The translations under genes and the position numbers were made by a program. A DNA stretch of 64,000 bases from Stutzerimonas stutzeri. Its GTDB lineage: Bacteria > Pseudomonadota > Gammaproteobacteria > Pseudomonadales > Pseudomonadaceae. Within the stretch, counting starts at the first letter, position 1. Every line of letters begins with the position of its first letter. The notes beneath the pieces were generated by a model. It was given only the letters and a program-made list of their open reading frames with translations, was not told the DNA's origin and searched no databases. This document shows positions 40,047-48,672 of this stretch, one piece after another. The DNA is taken from contig NZ_JAMOII010000006.1 of NCBI RefSeq assembly GCF_024448985.1, positions 105,132-169,131 of the forward strand, given 5' to 3'.

Positions 40047-40517
40047 TTACTCGTCCATCTGGGACTGCAGGTAATTCTCCATACCGACCTTGTCGATCAG
40101 ACTCAGCTGGGTTTCTAGCCAGTCGATGTGCTCTTCCTCTGACTCAAGAATGTCTTCAAGCAATTCGCGGCTACCGTAGTCGCCGACGCTTTCGCAGTAG
40201 GCGATGGCGACCTTGAGATCCTGCACGCCGCCCTGTTCCAGCTTGAGGTCGCAATCGAGCATTTCACGGGTGTTTTCGCCGATCAGCAGCTTGCCCAGGT
40301 CCTGCAGGTTGGGCAGGCCTTCGAGAAAGAGGATGCGCTTGATCAGCTTGTCCGCATGCTTCATCTCGTCGATGGACTCTTCGTACTCGTGCTTGCCGAG
40401 CTTGCCCAGCCCCCAGTCTTCGTACATGCGGGCATGCAAAAAGTACTGGTTGATAGCGACCAGTTCGTTGCCGAGAATTTTGTTCAGGTGCTGGATGACT
40501 AGCTTGTCGCCTTTCAT
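40047..40517 (-). CDS. bfrB: Bacterioferritin (BfrB-like, haem-binding)
   Basis: Iron-storage protein that forms a 24-subunit cage with haem between subunit pairs. The 156-residue protein has the haem-ligand methionine Met52 in [11 protein letters not shown], and ferroxidase ligands Glu18, Glu51 and His54, with further Glu residues in [10 protein letters not shown]. The sequence strongly resembles P. aeruginosa BfrB as I recall it. Its partner bfd lies about 200 bases upstream on the same strand. Confidence 0.95.
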   Translation of the reverse strand: MKGDKLVIQHLNKILGNELVAINQYFLHARMYEDWGLGKLGKHEYEESIDEMKHADKLIKRILFLEGLPNLQDLGKLLIGENTREMLDCDLKLEQGGVQDLKVAIAYCESVGDYGSRELLEDILESEEEHIDWLETQLSLIDKVGMENYLQSQMDE

Positions 40518-40671
40518 GTCGGTGTCCTGCGTCGAATCATGTGCGTATTGCGCGCAGTCTGGCCACGAACATAGGTCCTGTCAAACCTAAGTCATTGAAT
40601 GTTAAAGGGTAAAGCGGAATAAGAATAAGTCTGTTCCGCGACTCGATAGCAACATCTTGATTTGCAGGCAT

Positions 40672-40696
40672 AAAAAAGCCGGGCATGTGCCCGGCT
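40672..40696 (-). terminator. Intrinsic terminator of bfd
   Basis: An AGCCGGGC/GCCCGGCT stem with a four-base loop is followed on the minus strand by TTTTTT. It separates bfd from bfr, so the two genes are probably transcribed independently despite being adjacent. Confidence 0.88.
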
Positions 40697-40714
40697 CGGG
40701 GAAATTAATTTGTA

Positions 40715-40933
40715 TCAGGCGGGTGCGAAGCCGGCCGGATAGGCGAGGGAGGCGTTGGCGCTCTGGATATCGCTCAAGGTCTCGCGAACAACCTGCTTGG
40801 CGACGCAGGCGCATTTTCCGCATTGAGTCGCTACGCCCGTGGCTTCACGCACTTCACGATAGCTGCAGCAGCCATCGTAAATGGCGTCACGGATCTGACC
40901 GTCGGTTACACCCTGGCAAAGACAGACGTACAT
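40715..40933 (-). CDS. bfd: Bacterioferritin-associated ferredoxin Bfd
   Basis: [2Fe-2S] protein that binds bacterioferritin and reduces its core to release stored iron. From the ATG at 40933 it has 72 residues with ligands Cys4, Cys6, Cys38 and Cys41 (MYVCLCQG ... TQCGKCACV). Starts further upstream would add an unrelated hydrophobic stretch. A Fur-box-like site lies about 43 bases upstream, fitting induction under iron starvation. Confidence 0.95.
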   Translation of the reverse strand: MYVCLCQGVTDGQIRDAIYDGCCSYREVREATGVATQCGKCACVAKQVVRETLSDIQSANASLAYPAGFAPA

Positions 40934-40975
40934 AAGAGCTACCCGTTGAGCCTGTTTGATGTCGGCGATGCTAAA

Positions 40976-40994
40976 CAGAATGAGAATGATTGTC
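40976..40994 (-). promoter_or_regulatory. Fur box upstream of bfd
   Basis: The 19-base stretch reading CAGAATGAGAATGATTGTC on the plus strand matches the classical GATAATGATAATCATTATC Fur consensus at 13 of 19 positions, including the core AATGA-AATgATTgTC pattern. Its place just ahead of bfd supports Fur repression. Confidence 0.75.
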
Positions 40995-41145
40995 AAAGCA
41001 TCTCGGCCGAGCGGTTTTTCCCAGACGGTTAGCTTTTGCCTTCCCGATTGCAGGACATTGCCATGGCGAGTCGCTAAAATTGCGAAGTTCTTCGCGCTTT
41101 AGAATCTGGGTCGATCGACCGGGTGGGCGCTAGGCCGGTGCCACC

Positions 41146-42285
41146 ATGCAGTTAAGCGTCCCAACCCTCATCGTCGCCGACATCTATGTGATGCTACTGG
41201 TGGCGCTCCTGATGTTCCTGGCCTGGCGTAGCGGCCGTCGCGAGCCGACGCTCGGTTATCTCTGCCTGACGCTTTTTCTCGGCGTCGTCTCCACGGCGCT
41301 GGGTGCGCTGCGCAATATGGGCATCGACTGGGTGCCCATCGTCTTGGGTAACTCGCTGCTGGTGCTGGCGCTGGCCTTCAATTGGACGGCGATGCGCGTG
41401 TTCGCCGGTCGCCAGCCACACTGGCAAGGGATCGTTGCTGCTCCGCTGATCTGGGCGGGTCTCTGTCTTTTTCCGGCCTTCTTCGAAGCGGATGCGCTGC
41501 GGTTGCGGATCGCTACGCTGTCGCTGTTCACCATCATTTATATAGGCCTGGCCATGGCGGAACTGTGGCGTAGCCGGAAGGTGATTCAGGTGTCCCTGCA
41601 TCCGGCCCTGGTGCTGATGGCGGTACATATTGCGGTCTATACCTTGCGTATCCCATTCGATCATGGCCGTCCCTTCGAGGCGTCCGGGCAGTTCAATTTC
41701 TTCGCTCTGGTGATCTTCGAAACCATGCTCTACGCAGTGGGCATCGCCTTCGTGACGCTGGCGATGGTGCGCGAGCGGGCCGAGTTGGAGCATCGCCAGG
41801 CGTCGCTCAGCGATCCGTTGACTGGAATCGGCAATCGGCGGGCCTTCGTCGAGCATGGCGAGCGGCTGTTGCTGCGTTGTCGCGACGCCGGACAGCAGGT
41901 GACGCTGCTGCTCTGCGACCTGGACCAGTTCAAGCGCCTCAATGACACCTTTGGCCACAAGGTCGGCGACCATGCGCTGATCAGCTTTTGTCAGGTAATG
42001 AAGTCGCGCATGCGCCGGCAGGATGTCTTCGGACGAATAGGCGGTGAAGAGTTTGCCTGCCTGTTGGCGGATGCCAATGCCCGGGTCGCCCGCGACGTGG
42101 CCGAGCGTATCCGCAGCGAGTTCGCCAACTTGCCATTCAGTCAGTCCGGCATCCTCAGTGTCAGCATTGGTGTGAGTGATACGACGCGTGCCGGCTACAG
42201 CCTCGACCGCCTGATGGGCGAGGCAGATCGGGCCCTTTATGAGGCCAAGGCGGCGGGGCGTAATTGTGTCCGGGTGGCCATTTAA
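41146..42285 (+). CDS. Membrane-bound diguanylate cyclase (GGDEF)
   Basis: A 379-residue protein with an N-terminal module of about six transmembrane helices (residues 8-215) and a C-terminal GGDEF domain. The active site is GGEEF in RIGGEEFACLL, and a product-inhibition I-site RRQD lies five residues upstream of it, so both synthesis and feedback control of cyclic di-GMP are expected. The TAA stop at 42283-42285 belongs to the left arm of the MITE-like element that follows. A clear RBS is not visible. Confidence 0.92.
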   Translation: MQLSVPTLIVADIYVMLLVALLMFLAWRSGRREPTLGYLCLTLFLGVVSTALGALRNMGIDWVPIVLGNSLLVLALAFNWTAMRVFAGRQPHWQGIVAAPLIWAGLCLFPAFFEADALRLRIATLSLFTIIYIGLAMAELWRSRKVIQVSLHPALVLMAVHIAVYTLRIPFDHGRPFEASGQFNFFALVIFETMLYAVGIAFVTLAMVRERAELEHRQASLSDPLTGIGNRRAFVEHGERLLLRCRDAGQQVTLLLCDLDQFKRLNDTFGHKVGDHALISFCQVMKSRMRRQDVFGRIGGEEFACLLADANARVARDVAERIRSEFANLPFSQSGILSVSIGVSDTTRAGYSLDRLMGEADRALYEAKAAGRNCVRVAI

Positions 42286-42524
42286 CAGGCCGCTGGAAAA
42301 CTACCTGCGTTGGCAATACTGCGTTAAAAACATACTCGGCAAGCCGCTCGCGGCTAACGCGCTTCAGCGCGGCCCGGAGGGCGAACGAAGTGAGTACTGC
42401 TCATTTAGACCACTAAACTCCGCGTGATTCGCTACGCTCACCCTTCGGGCCACTGCGGCTGTTACTCCGTTGGTCGTTGCGCTTGTCTTGCCTGCCTCGC
42501 CTACGTTTTCCAACAGCCTGTTAA
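42282..42524. mobile_element. MITE-like element with terminal inverted repeats, 243 bp
   Basis: The left end TTAACAGGCCGCTGGAAAAC and the right end, which reads TTAACAGGCTGTTGGAAAAC on the other strand, match at 18 of 20 positions. No transposase or other gene is inside. The left end contains the stop codon of the diguanylate cyclase. Internal sequence includes smaller palindromes (AAGCCGCTCGCGGCT, GCGCTTCAGCGC). Confidence 0.75.
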
Positions 42525-42583
42525 GCCAGCAGCCTGCCGCCGCGGTTTGCTAGACTGCGCCCCTTTTTCCAGGTGACGCTCCC

Positions 42584-43123
42584 ATGGCCCTGCAAGCGAC
42601 TCCCTATAAGGTCGAACTCAACCTGACCGATCTTGATCGCGGCGTTTACGAAAACCTGCGCTTCACCGTGGCGCGTCATCCGTCCGAAACCGAGGAGCGC
42701 CTGGGTATCCGGTTGATCGCCTATGCGCTGTGGTACAGCGAGCAGCTGGCGTTCGGCCGAGGGCTTTCCGATGTGGACGAGCCGGCGCTGTGGGAGAAGA
42801 GCCTGGATGGCCGCGTGTTGCACTGGATTGAAGTCGGCCAACCGGATGCCGAACGCCTGACCTGGTGCTCCCGGCGTGCCGAGCGTGTCAGCCTGGTGGC
42901 CTACGGCAACCTGCGGGTCTGGCAGGGCAAGGTGGTCGATGCGGTGAAGGGGTTGAAGAACCTGTCCATCGCTGCCATCGAGTCGGACAGTCTCGCCGAG
43001 CTGGTCAAGGACCTGCCGCGCAGCCTCCAGTGGGGCGTGATGATCAGTGACGGCACCCTGTTCATCACCGACGAGCGCGGCCAGTTCGAAGTTTCCCTGC
43101 AATGGCTGCTCGGCGAGCGTTGA
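42584..43123 (+). CDS. yaeQ: YaeQ family protein
   Basis: A 179-residue cytoplasmic protein with the YaeQ signature MALQATPYKVELNLTDLDRG, ARHPSETEERLGIRL and IEVGQPDAERLTW. The fold resembles PD-(D/E)XK nucleases, but its activity is unclear; some homologues were reported to suppress RfaH loss. It lies 32 bases from recJ and 60 bases after the MITE. Confidence 0.9.
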   Translation: MALQATPYKVELNLTDLDRGVYENLRFTVARHPSETEERLGIRLIAYALWYSEQLAFGRGLSDVDEPALWEKSLDGRVLHWIEVGQPDAERLTWCSRRAERVSLVAYGNLRVWQGKVVDAVKGLKNLSIAAIESDSLAELVKDLPRSLQWGVMISDGTLFITDERGQFEVSLQWLLGER

Positions 43124-43155
43124 GTTTTTCTGTCCCTTCGAGTTGTTGACCGAAA

Positions 43156-44871
43156 ATGCGTATAGAACACCGATCTTTGCCTGCGACCCTGCCTGACCTG
43201 GGCGACCTGCCGCCTCTGCTGACGCGCCTGTATGCGGCGCGCGGCGTACAGTCGGTGGCCGAACTGGACAAGGGTCTGGCGCAGCTGATTCCCTACAGCC
43301 AATTGAAGGGCATCGATGGGGCCGTGTCGCTATTGGTCGAGGCGCTTGAGCAGCGTCAGCGTATTCTGTTCGTCGGCGATTTCGATGCCGACGGTGCCAC
43401 CGCCAGCACGGTTGGCGTGCTCGGCTTGCGTCAGCTCGGCGCCGCCCACGTGGATTATCTCGTCCCCAATCGCTTCGAATATGGCTACGGCCTGACGCCT
43501 GAAATCGTTGCCGTGGCGCTCAAGCGTCAGCCCGATCTGCTGGTGACGGTGGATAACGGCATTTCCAGCGTGGACGGCGTGGCTGCCGCCAAGGCGGCAG
43601 GGCTCAAGGTGCTAGTGACCGACCATCACCTGCCGGGGCACGAGCTACCGACGGCCGATGCCATCGTCAATCCCAACCAGCCGGAGTGCGCGTTCCCCAG
43701 CAAGTGCATCGCGGGCGTCGGGGTGATCTTCTACGTGCTGTTGGCTCTACGCGCGGCGCTGCGGGAAAAGGGTTGGTTCAACCGCAATGGTTGGGCCGAG
43801 CCGAACCTGGCCGAGCTGCTTGATTTGGTAGCGCTGGGCAGTGTCGCTGACGTCGTGCCGCTGGATGCCAACAACCGCATCCTGGTACATCAAGGTTTGG
43901 CGCGGATCCGCGCGGGGCGGGCGCGCCCCGGCTTGCGTGCGATTCTTGAAGTCGCCGGACGTGACCACAAGCGCATCACTTCAACCGATCTTGGTTTCAT
44001 CCTCGGCCCACGGTTGAACGCGGCGGGGCGCCTGGACGACATGGCGCTGGGCATCGAATGTCTGCTTTGTGAAGACGAAGCACTGGCGCGCGACATGGCC
44101 GTGCAGCTCGACCAGCTCAATCAGGACCGCAAGGGCATCGAGCAGGGCATGCAGCGCGAGGCGCTGGCGCAGCTCAAGGATTTGCCGCACGACGATATGC
44201 CGTTCGGCCTTTGCCTGTTCGAGCCAGATTGGCACCAGGGTGTCATCGGCATCCTCGCTTCGCGGCTGAAAGAACGCTATCACCGGCCCACCATCGCCTT
44301 CGCCGATGCAGGAGAAGGGATTCTGAAAGGCTCGGCGCGCTCGGTGCCGGGCTTCCATATTCGCGATGCGCTGGATGCAGTCGCAGCGCGCCACCCCGGT
44401 CTGATCAGCAAGTTTGGCGGCCATGCGATGGCGGCCGGTCTGTCGTTGCCGCAAGCCAATTTCGATACCTTTGCGGCGGCGTTCGATGCCGAGGTCCGGC
44501 GCCAGTTGTGCGCGGACGATCTCACTGGTCGATTGCTGACCGATGGTCAGCTCAGCATCGAAGAATTTCATCTGGAGCTGGCCAAGGCGCTACGTAATGC
44601 GGGGCCCTGGGGGCAGCATTTCCCCGAGCCGGTATTCCATGGCGTGTTTCAGTTGGTGCAACAGCGCCTGGTCGGCGAAAAGCACCTGAAGTTGGTGCTC
44701 AAGAGCGAATGCGGCTCTCTGACCCTAGATGGCATCGCCTTTAATATCGACCGGGACGTCTGGCCCAACCCAAATGTGCGTTGGGCCGATCTGGCCTACA
44801 AGCTGGACGTCAACGAATTTCGCGGTCGCGAAAGCGTTCAGTTGTTGGTCGCGCATATCGCGGCGCGTTGA
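43156..44871 (+). CDS. recJ: Single-stranded-DNA-specific exonuclease RecJ
   Basis: 5'-3' ssDNA exonuclease for recombination and mismatch repair, 571 residues. DHH-family metal motifs are visible: GDFDADGATAS near residue 74-84 and TDHHLPGHE near 155-163, then the DHHA1 domain with the GGHAMAAGLSL motif and a C-terminal OB domain. It follows yaeQ as in other pseudomonads. Confidence 0.96.
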   Translation: MRIEHRSLPATLPDLGDLPPLLTRLYAARGVQSVAELDKGLAQLIPYSQLKGIDGAVSLLVEALEQRQRILFVGDFDADGATASTVGVLGLRQLGAAHVDYLVPNRFEYGYGLTPEIVAVALKRQPDLLVTVDNGISSVDGVAAAKAAGLKVLVTDHHLPGHELPTADAIVNPNQPECAFPSKCIAGVGVIFYVLLALRAALREKGWFNRNGWAEPNLAELLDLVALGSVADVVPLDANNRILVHQGLARIRAGRARPGLRAILEVAGRDHKRITSTDLGFILGPRLNAAGRLDDMALGIECLLCEDEALARDMAVQLDQLNQDRKGIEQGMQREALAQLKDLPHDDMPFGLCLFEPDWHQGVIGILASRLKERYHRPTIAFADAGEGILKGSARSVPGFHIRDALDAVAARHPGLISKFGGHAMAAGLSLPQANFDTFAAAFDAEVRRQLCADDLTGRLLTDGQLSIEEFHLELAKALRNAGPWGQHFPEPVFHGVFQLVQQRLVGEKHLKLVLKSECGSLTLDGIAFNIDRDVWPNPNVRWADLAYKLDVNEFRGRESVQLLVAHIAAR

Positions 44872-45329
44872 GTGTTGCTTTTTTGATGCGTGGGGCATCC
44901 GCCGCCTGGGTGTCGTGACGACCTTTTCCTCTCACCCTGGCCCTCTTCCTCAGGGAGAGGGGACTGGACCGAGTTCGCATGGCCTATAGCGATGGACCGA
45001 ACCGAGACAGTAAGCAGCCGCACAAATTGTTCTCACGCGAAACGACGGCTCCAGCATAGTCAGGCTAAACACGCAGCCGCTCGAAACAGCATCAATCTAG
45101 CTCCCGCCCTCCGTGGAGAGGGCTGGGGTGTGGGGGCGCGGCAAACCACTACACGGAGCTCGCACTAACACGCGTGTGCTACTAGCCCACAGCTACGTCC
45201 AGCCCACCATCAACCTCGCAACACGCCGTCACCCATTCATACACCAAGCGCAGCCGTGACCAGGCAAGATCGTCGAAACAGTCTGTACTGAGGGATGTCC
45301 AACCCGCATCCAACGCAGTCGAGGTTTCC
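44872..45329. other. 458-base spacer after recJ
   Basis: No gene is supported. It contains a MITE-like stretch (44928-45136, described separately) and, near 45170-45184, the small palindrome ACACGCGTGT. The promoter of the Old Yellow Enzyme gene at 45330 is presumably in its right part but no consensus is obvious. Confidence 0.5.
44928..45136. mobile_element. MITE-like CTCACCCTGGCCCTCT element
   Basis: The left end CCTCTCACCCTGGCCCTCTT and the right end GGAGAGGGCTGGGGTGTGGG form imperfect inverted repeats about 209 bases apart. A CCCTC/GAGGG hairpin is also present at the left end. The terminal motif resembles small non-coding repeats seen widely in pseudomonads. No open frame of note lies inside. 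Confidence 0.5.
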
Positions 45330-46439
45330 ATGACACAGCTTTTCCAACCACTTACTCTGCGCCAGTTGACGTTGCCCAACCGCATTGCTGTTTCGCCCAT
45401 GTGCCAATATTCGGCCAAGGCCGGTATGGCCAACGACTGGCACCTGGTGCATCTGGGTAGCCGCGCGGTAGGCGGTGCGGGCCTGGTCATCATCGAGGCG
45501 ACCGCCGTTATCGCCGACGGGCGTATTTCGCCGGAAGATCTTGGCATCTGGTCTGACGACCATATCGAGCCGCTGCGCCGAATCACGCGCTTCATCCATG
45601 CTCAAGGCTCGGTTGCCGGGATTCAGCTGGCCCATGCCGGACGCAAGGCGAGCACCTGGCAGCCTTGGCTTGGGCGGCACGGCAGCGTTCCGATCGCTGC
45701 TGGCGGCTGGACGCCGGTCGGCCCGTCCACCATCGCCTTCGATCCGGAGCATGCTGTGCCTACTGCGCTGGACGAGGTGGGAATCAAAGGCGTCATTCAG
45801 GCCTTCGTGCGCGCCGCTGAACGCGCACTGGCGGCGGGTTTCAAGGTCGCCGAAGTGCACGCCGCCCACGGCTATCTGCTGCATCAGTTCCTGTCGCCTT
45901 TGTCCAACCAGCGCCAGGATGGCTACGGCGGCTCGTTCGACAACCGCATTCGACTGCTGCTGGAAGTGACTCAGGCGGTGAGAAGCGTGTGGCCGGAAGA
46001 GTTGCCGTTGTTCGTTCGCCTGTCCGCCACCGACTGGGTTCAGGACGGCTGGAATCCCGAAGAAACCGTCGAACTGGCCCGCCGCCTGAAAGCCGTAGGC
46101 GTGGATCTGATCGACGTGTCTTCTGGCGGCACCGCCGTCAATGCCGAGATTCCAGTTGGACCCGGTTACCAGACGCAGTTCGCCGAACAGGTCCGACGCG
46201 AGGCGGGTATCGCCACCGGAACGGTCGGCATGATCACCGAAGCGGTCCAGGCCGAGCACATTCTGCGCACCGGGCAGGCCGATTTGATCCTGCTGGCCCG
46301 CGAGTTGTTGCGCGATCCCTACTGGCCGCTGCATGCCGCCGAAGATCTGCGTGACAACTCAGTGCCGTGGCCTGCGCAATACGTGCGCGCCGCCCATCGA
46401 AATACGCCGATTCGGCAGGTTCCCGATTCGCTCGATTGA
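45330..46439 (+). CDS. Old Yellow Enzyme-type NADH:flavin oxidoreductase (XenA/YqjM class)
   Basis: FMN ene-reductase of 369 residues. The thermophilic-like OYE class is shown by Cys25 in SPMCQYS, GIQLAHAGRKAS, the HAAHGYLLHQF catalytic histidine region and SNQRQDGYGGSFDNR. It reduces activated C=C bonds or nitro compounds such as xenobiotics with NAD(P)H. The sequence resembles P. putida XenA. It is a single gene. Confidence 0.92.
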   Translation: MTQLFQPLTLRQLTLPNRIAVSPMCQYSAKAGMANDWHLVHLGSRAVGGAGLVIIEATAVIADGRISPEDLGIWSDDHIEPLRRITRFIHAQGSVAGIQLAHAGRKASTWQPWLGRHGSVPIAAGGWTPVGPSTIAFDPEHAVPTALDEVGIKGVIQAFVRAAERALAAGFKVAEVHAAHGYLLHQFLSPLSNQRQDGYGGSFDNRIRLLLEVTQAVRSVWPEELPLFVRLSATDWVQDGWNPEETVELARRLKAVGVDLIDVSSGGTAVNAEIPVGPGYQTQFAEQVRREAGIATGTVGMITEAVQAEHILRTGQADLILLARELLRDPYWPLHAAEDLRDNSVPWPAQYVRAAHRNTPIRQVPDSLD

Positions 46440-46471
46440 ATCCGGTTCATTCTTTTTTGCAGGAGACACTC

Positions 46472-47254
46472 ATGAAAACCAGCGGTTTGCTCGATCAGTT
46501 GCTTAAGTCCGGTCAGGACCTGCTGCAGAAGCAGCAGGGATCGATTTCGCGGCAATCGAATCCCGGGGGCAGCGGTTCGCTCGGTGGCATTCTCTCGGGA
46601 GCGGGTGGTTCCCTCGGTGGCATTCTAGGTGGCCGCAGTGGCGGCAGTGGCGGCAGTGGCGGCAGTGGCGGCAGTGGCGGGCGTGGCGCGATGGCGGCCG
46701 GAGCACTTGGGATGTTGCTGGGAAGCAAGAGCGGGCGCCGCCTGGGCGGTAAGGCAGTCACTTACGGCGGCTTGGCCGCGCTCGGCATGCTGGCCTACAA
46801 GGCCTATGGCAACTGGCAGGCGCAGCAGGCTGGCGCGGCGCGAACGAGCACCGCGCAGGCCGAGCCGAAGACGGTCGATCGGCTGCCGCCAGAACAGGTG
46901 GAAGAGCACAGCCGCGGCATTCTCCGGGCGCTGGTCGCCGCGGCCAAGGCTGATGGTCATGTTGACGATCAGGAACGCAAGATGATCGAGGCCGAGTTCG
47001 CACAGATGACCGGCGACCCCGAGCTGCAACGCTGGCTGGAAACGGAGCTGAACAAACCGCTGGATCCGGTCGAGGTCGCCGCTGCCGCCACCACGCCGGA
47101 AATGGCCTCGGAAATGTATCTGGCCAGTGTGCTGATGGTCGACGAAGAGCATTTCATGGAACGTGCCTACCTGGACGAGCTGGCCCGTCAGCTCAAGCTC
47201 GACGCAGGGTTGAAAGCCGAACTGGAAAGCCAGGTGCGCGGCGTCTCGGCCTGA
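46472..47254 (+). CDS. DUF533 (YebE/TerB-like) protein
   Basis: A 260-residue protein from ATG 46472 (AGGAG upstream). The N-terminus MKTSGLLDQLLKSGQDLL is followed by a Gly/Ser-rich segment with repeated GGS units, a short hydrophobic stretch (YGGLAALGMLAYKAYG) and an acidic TerB-like helical domain from about 150 (RALVAAAKADGHVDDQERKMIEAE). The function is unknown; the TerB fold occurs in metal and tellurite stress proteins. The frame start at 46367 would overlap the previous gene. Confidence 0.88.
   Translation: MKTSGLLDQLLKSGQDLLQKQQGSISRQSNPGGSGSLGGILSGAGGSLGGILGGRSGGSGGSGGSGGSGGRGAMAAGALGMLLGSKSGRRLGGKAVTYGGLAALGMLAYKAYGNWQAQQAGAARTSTAQAEPKTVDRLPPEQVEEHSRGILRALVAAAKADGHVDDQERKMIEAEFAQMTGDPELQRWLETELNKPLDPVEVAAAATTPEMASEMYLASVLMVDEEHFMERAYLDELARQLKLDAGLKAELESQVRGVSA
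46635..46680 (+). repeat. In-frame 9-bp tandem repeat in the DUF533 gene
   Basis: About five near-perfect copies of GGCAGTGGC encode a run of Gly-Gly-Ser. The unit is a multiple of three, so slippage would change the linker length without breaking the frame. Confidence 0.85.
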
Positions 47255-47263
47255 TGCCGGTCA

Positions 47264-47284
47264 GGGGGCTTGATCATAGCCCCC
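47264..47284 (+). terminator. Hairpin after the DUF533 gene
   Basis: Stem GGGGGCT (47264-47270) and AGCCCCC (47278-47284) with a seven-base loop, 9 bases beyond the stop. A T run (CTGGCTTTTT) follows only about 10 bases later, so it is a moderate terminator candidate. Confidence 0.55.
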
Positions 47285-47341
47285 GCCATTCTGGCTTTTT
47301 AACCGAGCTTGACATTCATCGCGCCAGCGATCCCGCACGGG

Positions 47342-47370
47342 CTGTCAGCCGCAGTCTGCTGCGCTATAAT
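47342..47370 (+). promoter_or_regulatory. Probable prfB promoter
   Basis: A perfect TATAAT at 47365-47370 has CTGTCA 17 bases upstream (47342-47347), a four-of-six match to TTGACA. The prfB start lies 40 bases downstream. Confidence 0.6.
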
Positions 47371-47410
47371 CGTCGGCTTTTCAAAACGTCCGCTTGAGAG
47401 CTGCCTATCT

Positions 47411-48506
47411 ATGGAAATCAACCCGATCCTTAACAGCATCAAGGACCTGTCCGACCGCACCCAGTCAATTCGGGGGTATCTTTGACTACGATCAAAAGCA
47501 TGATCGCCTCGTCGAAGTAAACCGCGAACTCGAAGACCCCAGCGTCTGGAACAACCCCGAATATGCCCAGAATCTGGGCCGTGAGCGCGCCACGCTGGCC
47601 CAGATCGTCGAGACCATCGATGACCTTGAGGGCGGCCTGGCCGACTCGCGCGACCTGCTCGACATGGCCGTCGAAGAAGACGACCAGAGTGCCGTGGACG
47701 ACGTAGCCGCCGAGCTTGAGCGACTGCGCGGTATTCTCGAAGGGCTTGAATTCCGCCGCATGTTCAGCGGCGACATGGACCCCAATAACGCCTACCTTGA
47801 TATCCAAGCCGGCTCCGGCGGCACCGAGGCTCAGGATTGGGCCAACATGCTGCTGCGCATGTACCTGCGCTGGGCCGACAAACACGGCTTCGACGCGACC
47901 ATCATGGAGCTGTCCGAGGGCGAAGTCGCCGGCATCAAGGGCGCCACTTTGCACATCAAGGGCGAATACGCCTTCGGCTGGCTGCGCACCGAGATTGGTG
48001 TGCATCGCCTGGTGCGCAAGAGCCCGTTCGACTCCGGCAATCGTCGCCACACCTCGTTTACCGCAGTATTCGTCTCGCCGGAAATCGACGACAACATCGA
48101 GATCGAGATCAACCCGGCCGACCTGCGCATCGACACCTACCGTTCTTCCGGTGCCGGTGGTCAGCACGTAAACACCACTGACTCGGCCGTGCGGATTACC
48201 CACGTACCGACCAACACTGTGGTCAGCTGCCAGAACGAACGTTCCCAGCACGCCAACAAGGACACCGCCATGAAAATGTTGCGGGCCAAGTTGTACGAGC
48301 AGGAGATGCAGAAGCGCAACGCGGCGTCCCAAGCGCTGGAAGACACCAAGTCGGATATCGGCTGGGGCCACCAGATCCGTTCTTACGTGCTCGACCAGTC
48401 ACGCATCAAGGATTTGCGCACCGGTGTCGAGCGCAGCGATTGCGACAAAGTGCTTGATGGGGATATCGACGAGTATCTCGAAGCGAGCTTGAAACAAGGC
48501 CTTTGA
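47411..48506 (+). CDS. prfB: Peptide chain release factor 2, with programmed +1 frameshift
   Basis: Recognises UGA and UAA stop codons. The gene starts at ATG 47411 ([18 protein letters not shown]...), reads 24 codons to an in-frame TGA at 47483, and continues in the +1 frame from GAC 47484. The joined product has about 364 residues, the family length. The anticodon-like SPF tripeptide is in RKSPFDSGN and the catalytic GGQ is in [15 protein letters not shown]. Single-frame calls that begin at 47394 miss the real N-terminus. The gene precedes lysS, as in most gammaproteobacteria. Confidence 0.97.
47471..47486 (+). promoter_or_regulatory. prfB recoding (autoregulatory frameshift) site
   Basis: The site reads CGG GGG TAT CTT TGA C. 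The G-rich Shine-Dalgarno-like stretch, the slippery CTT and the TGA stop followed by C match the conserved RF2 element. Low RF2 lets the ribosome slip +1 and make more RF2. Confidence 0.95.
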
Positions 48507-48540
48507 CCCGGCCCGTTGTTTTGACGTCGCCACTTAACGT

Positions 48541-48634
48541 GTAGGAGCGAGCTTGCTCGCGAATGGGCGCTCGATAGGCACTGCCCGAGTCGTCCGGCGC
48601 AGGCAGCCTGATTCGCGAGCAAGCTCGCTCCTAC
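48541..48634. repeat. REPIN: paired REP sequences with perfect 23-bp arms
   Basis: Arms at 48541-48563 (starting GTAGGAGCGAGC) and 48612-48634 (ending GCTCGCTCCTAC) are exact inverted copies across all 23 bases with a 48-base centre. This is the Pseudomonas REP doublet (REPIN). It lies between prfB and lysS and could be spread by a RAYT transposase elsewhere in the genome; no RAYT gene is in the window. Confidence 0.92.
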
Positions 48635-48672
48635 AAACAACACACCGCACCACCCGCTAGGCACTTGAAACC

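Noticed and set aside
47394-48506. prfB as a single uninterrupted frame beginning at 47394
   Set aside because: The first 30 codons of that frame do not resemble RF2, while ATG 47411 plus the recoding site gives the conserved N-terminus.
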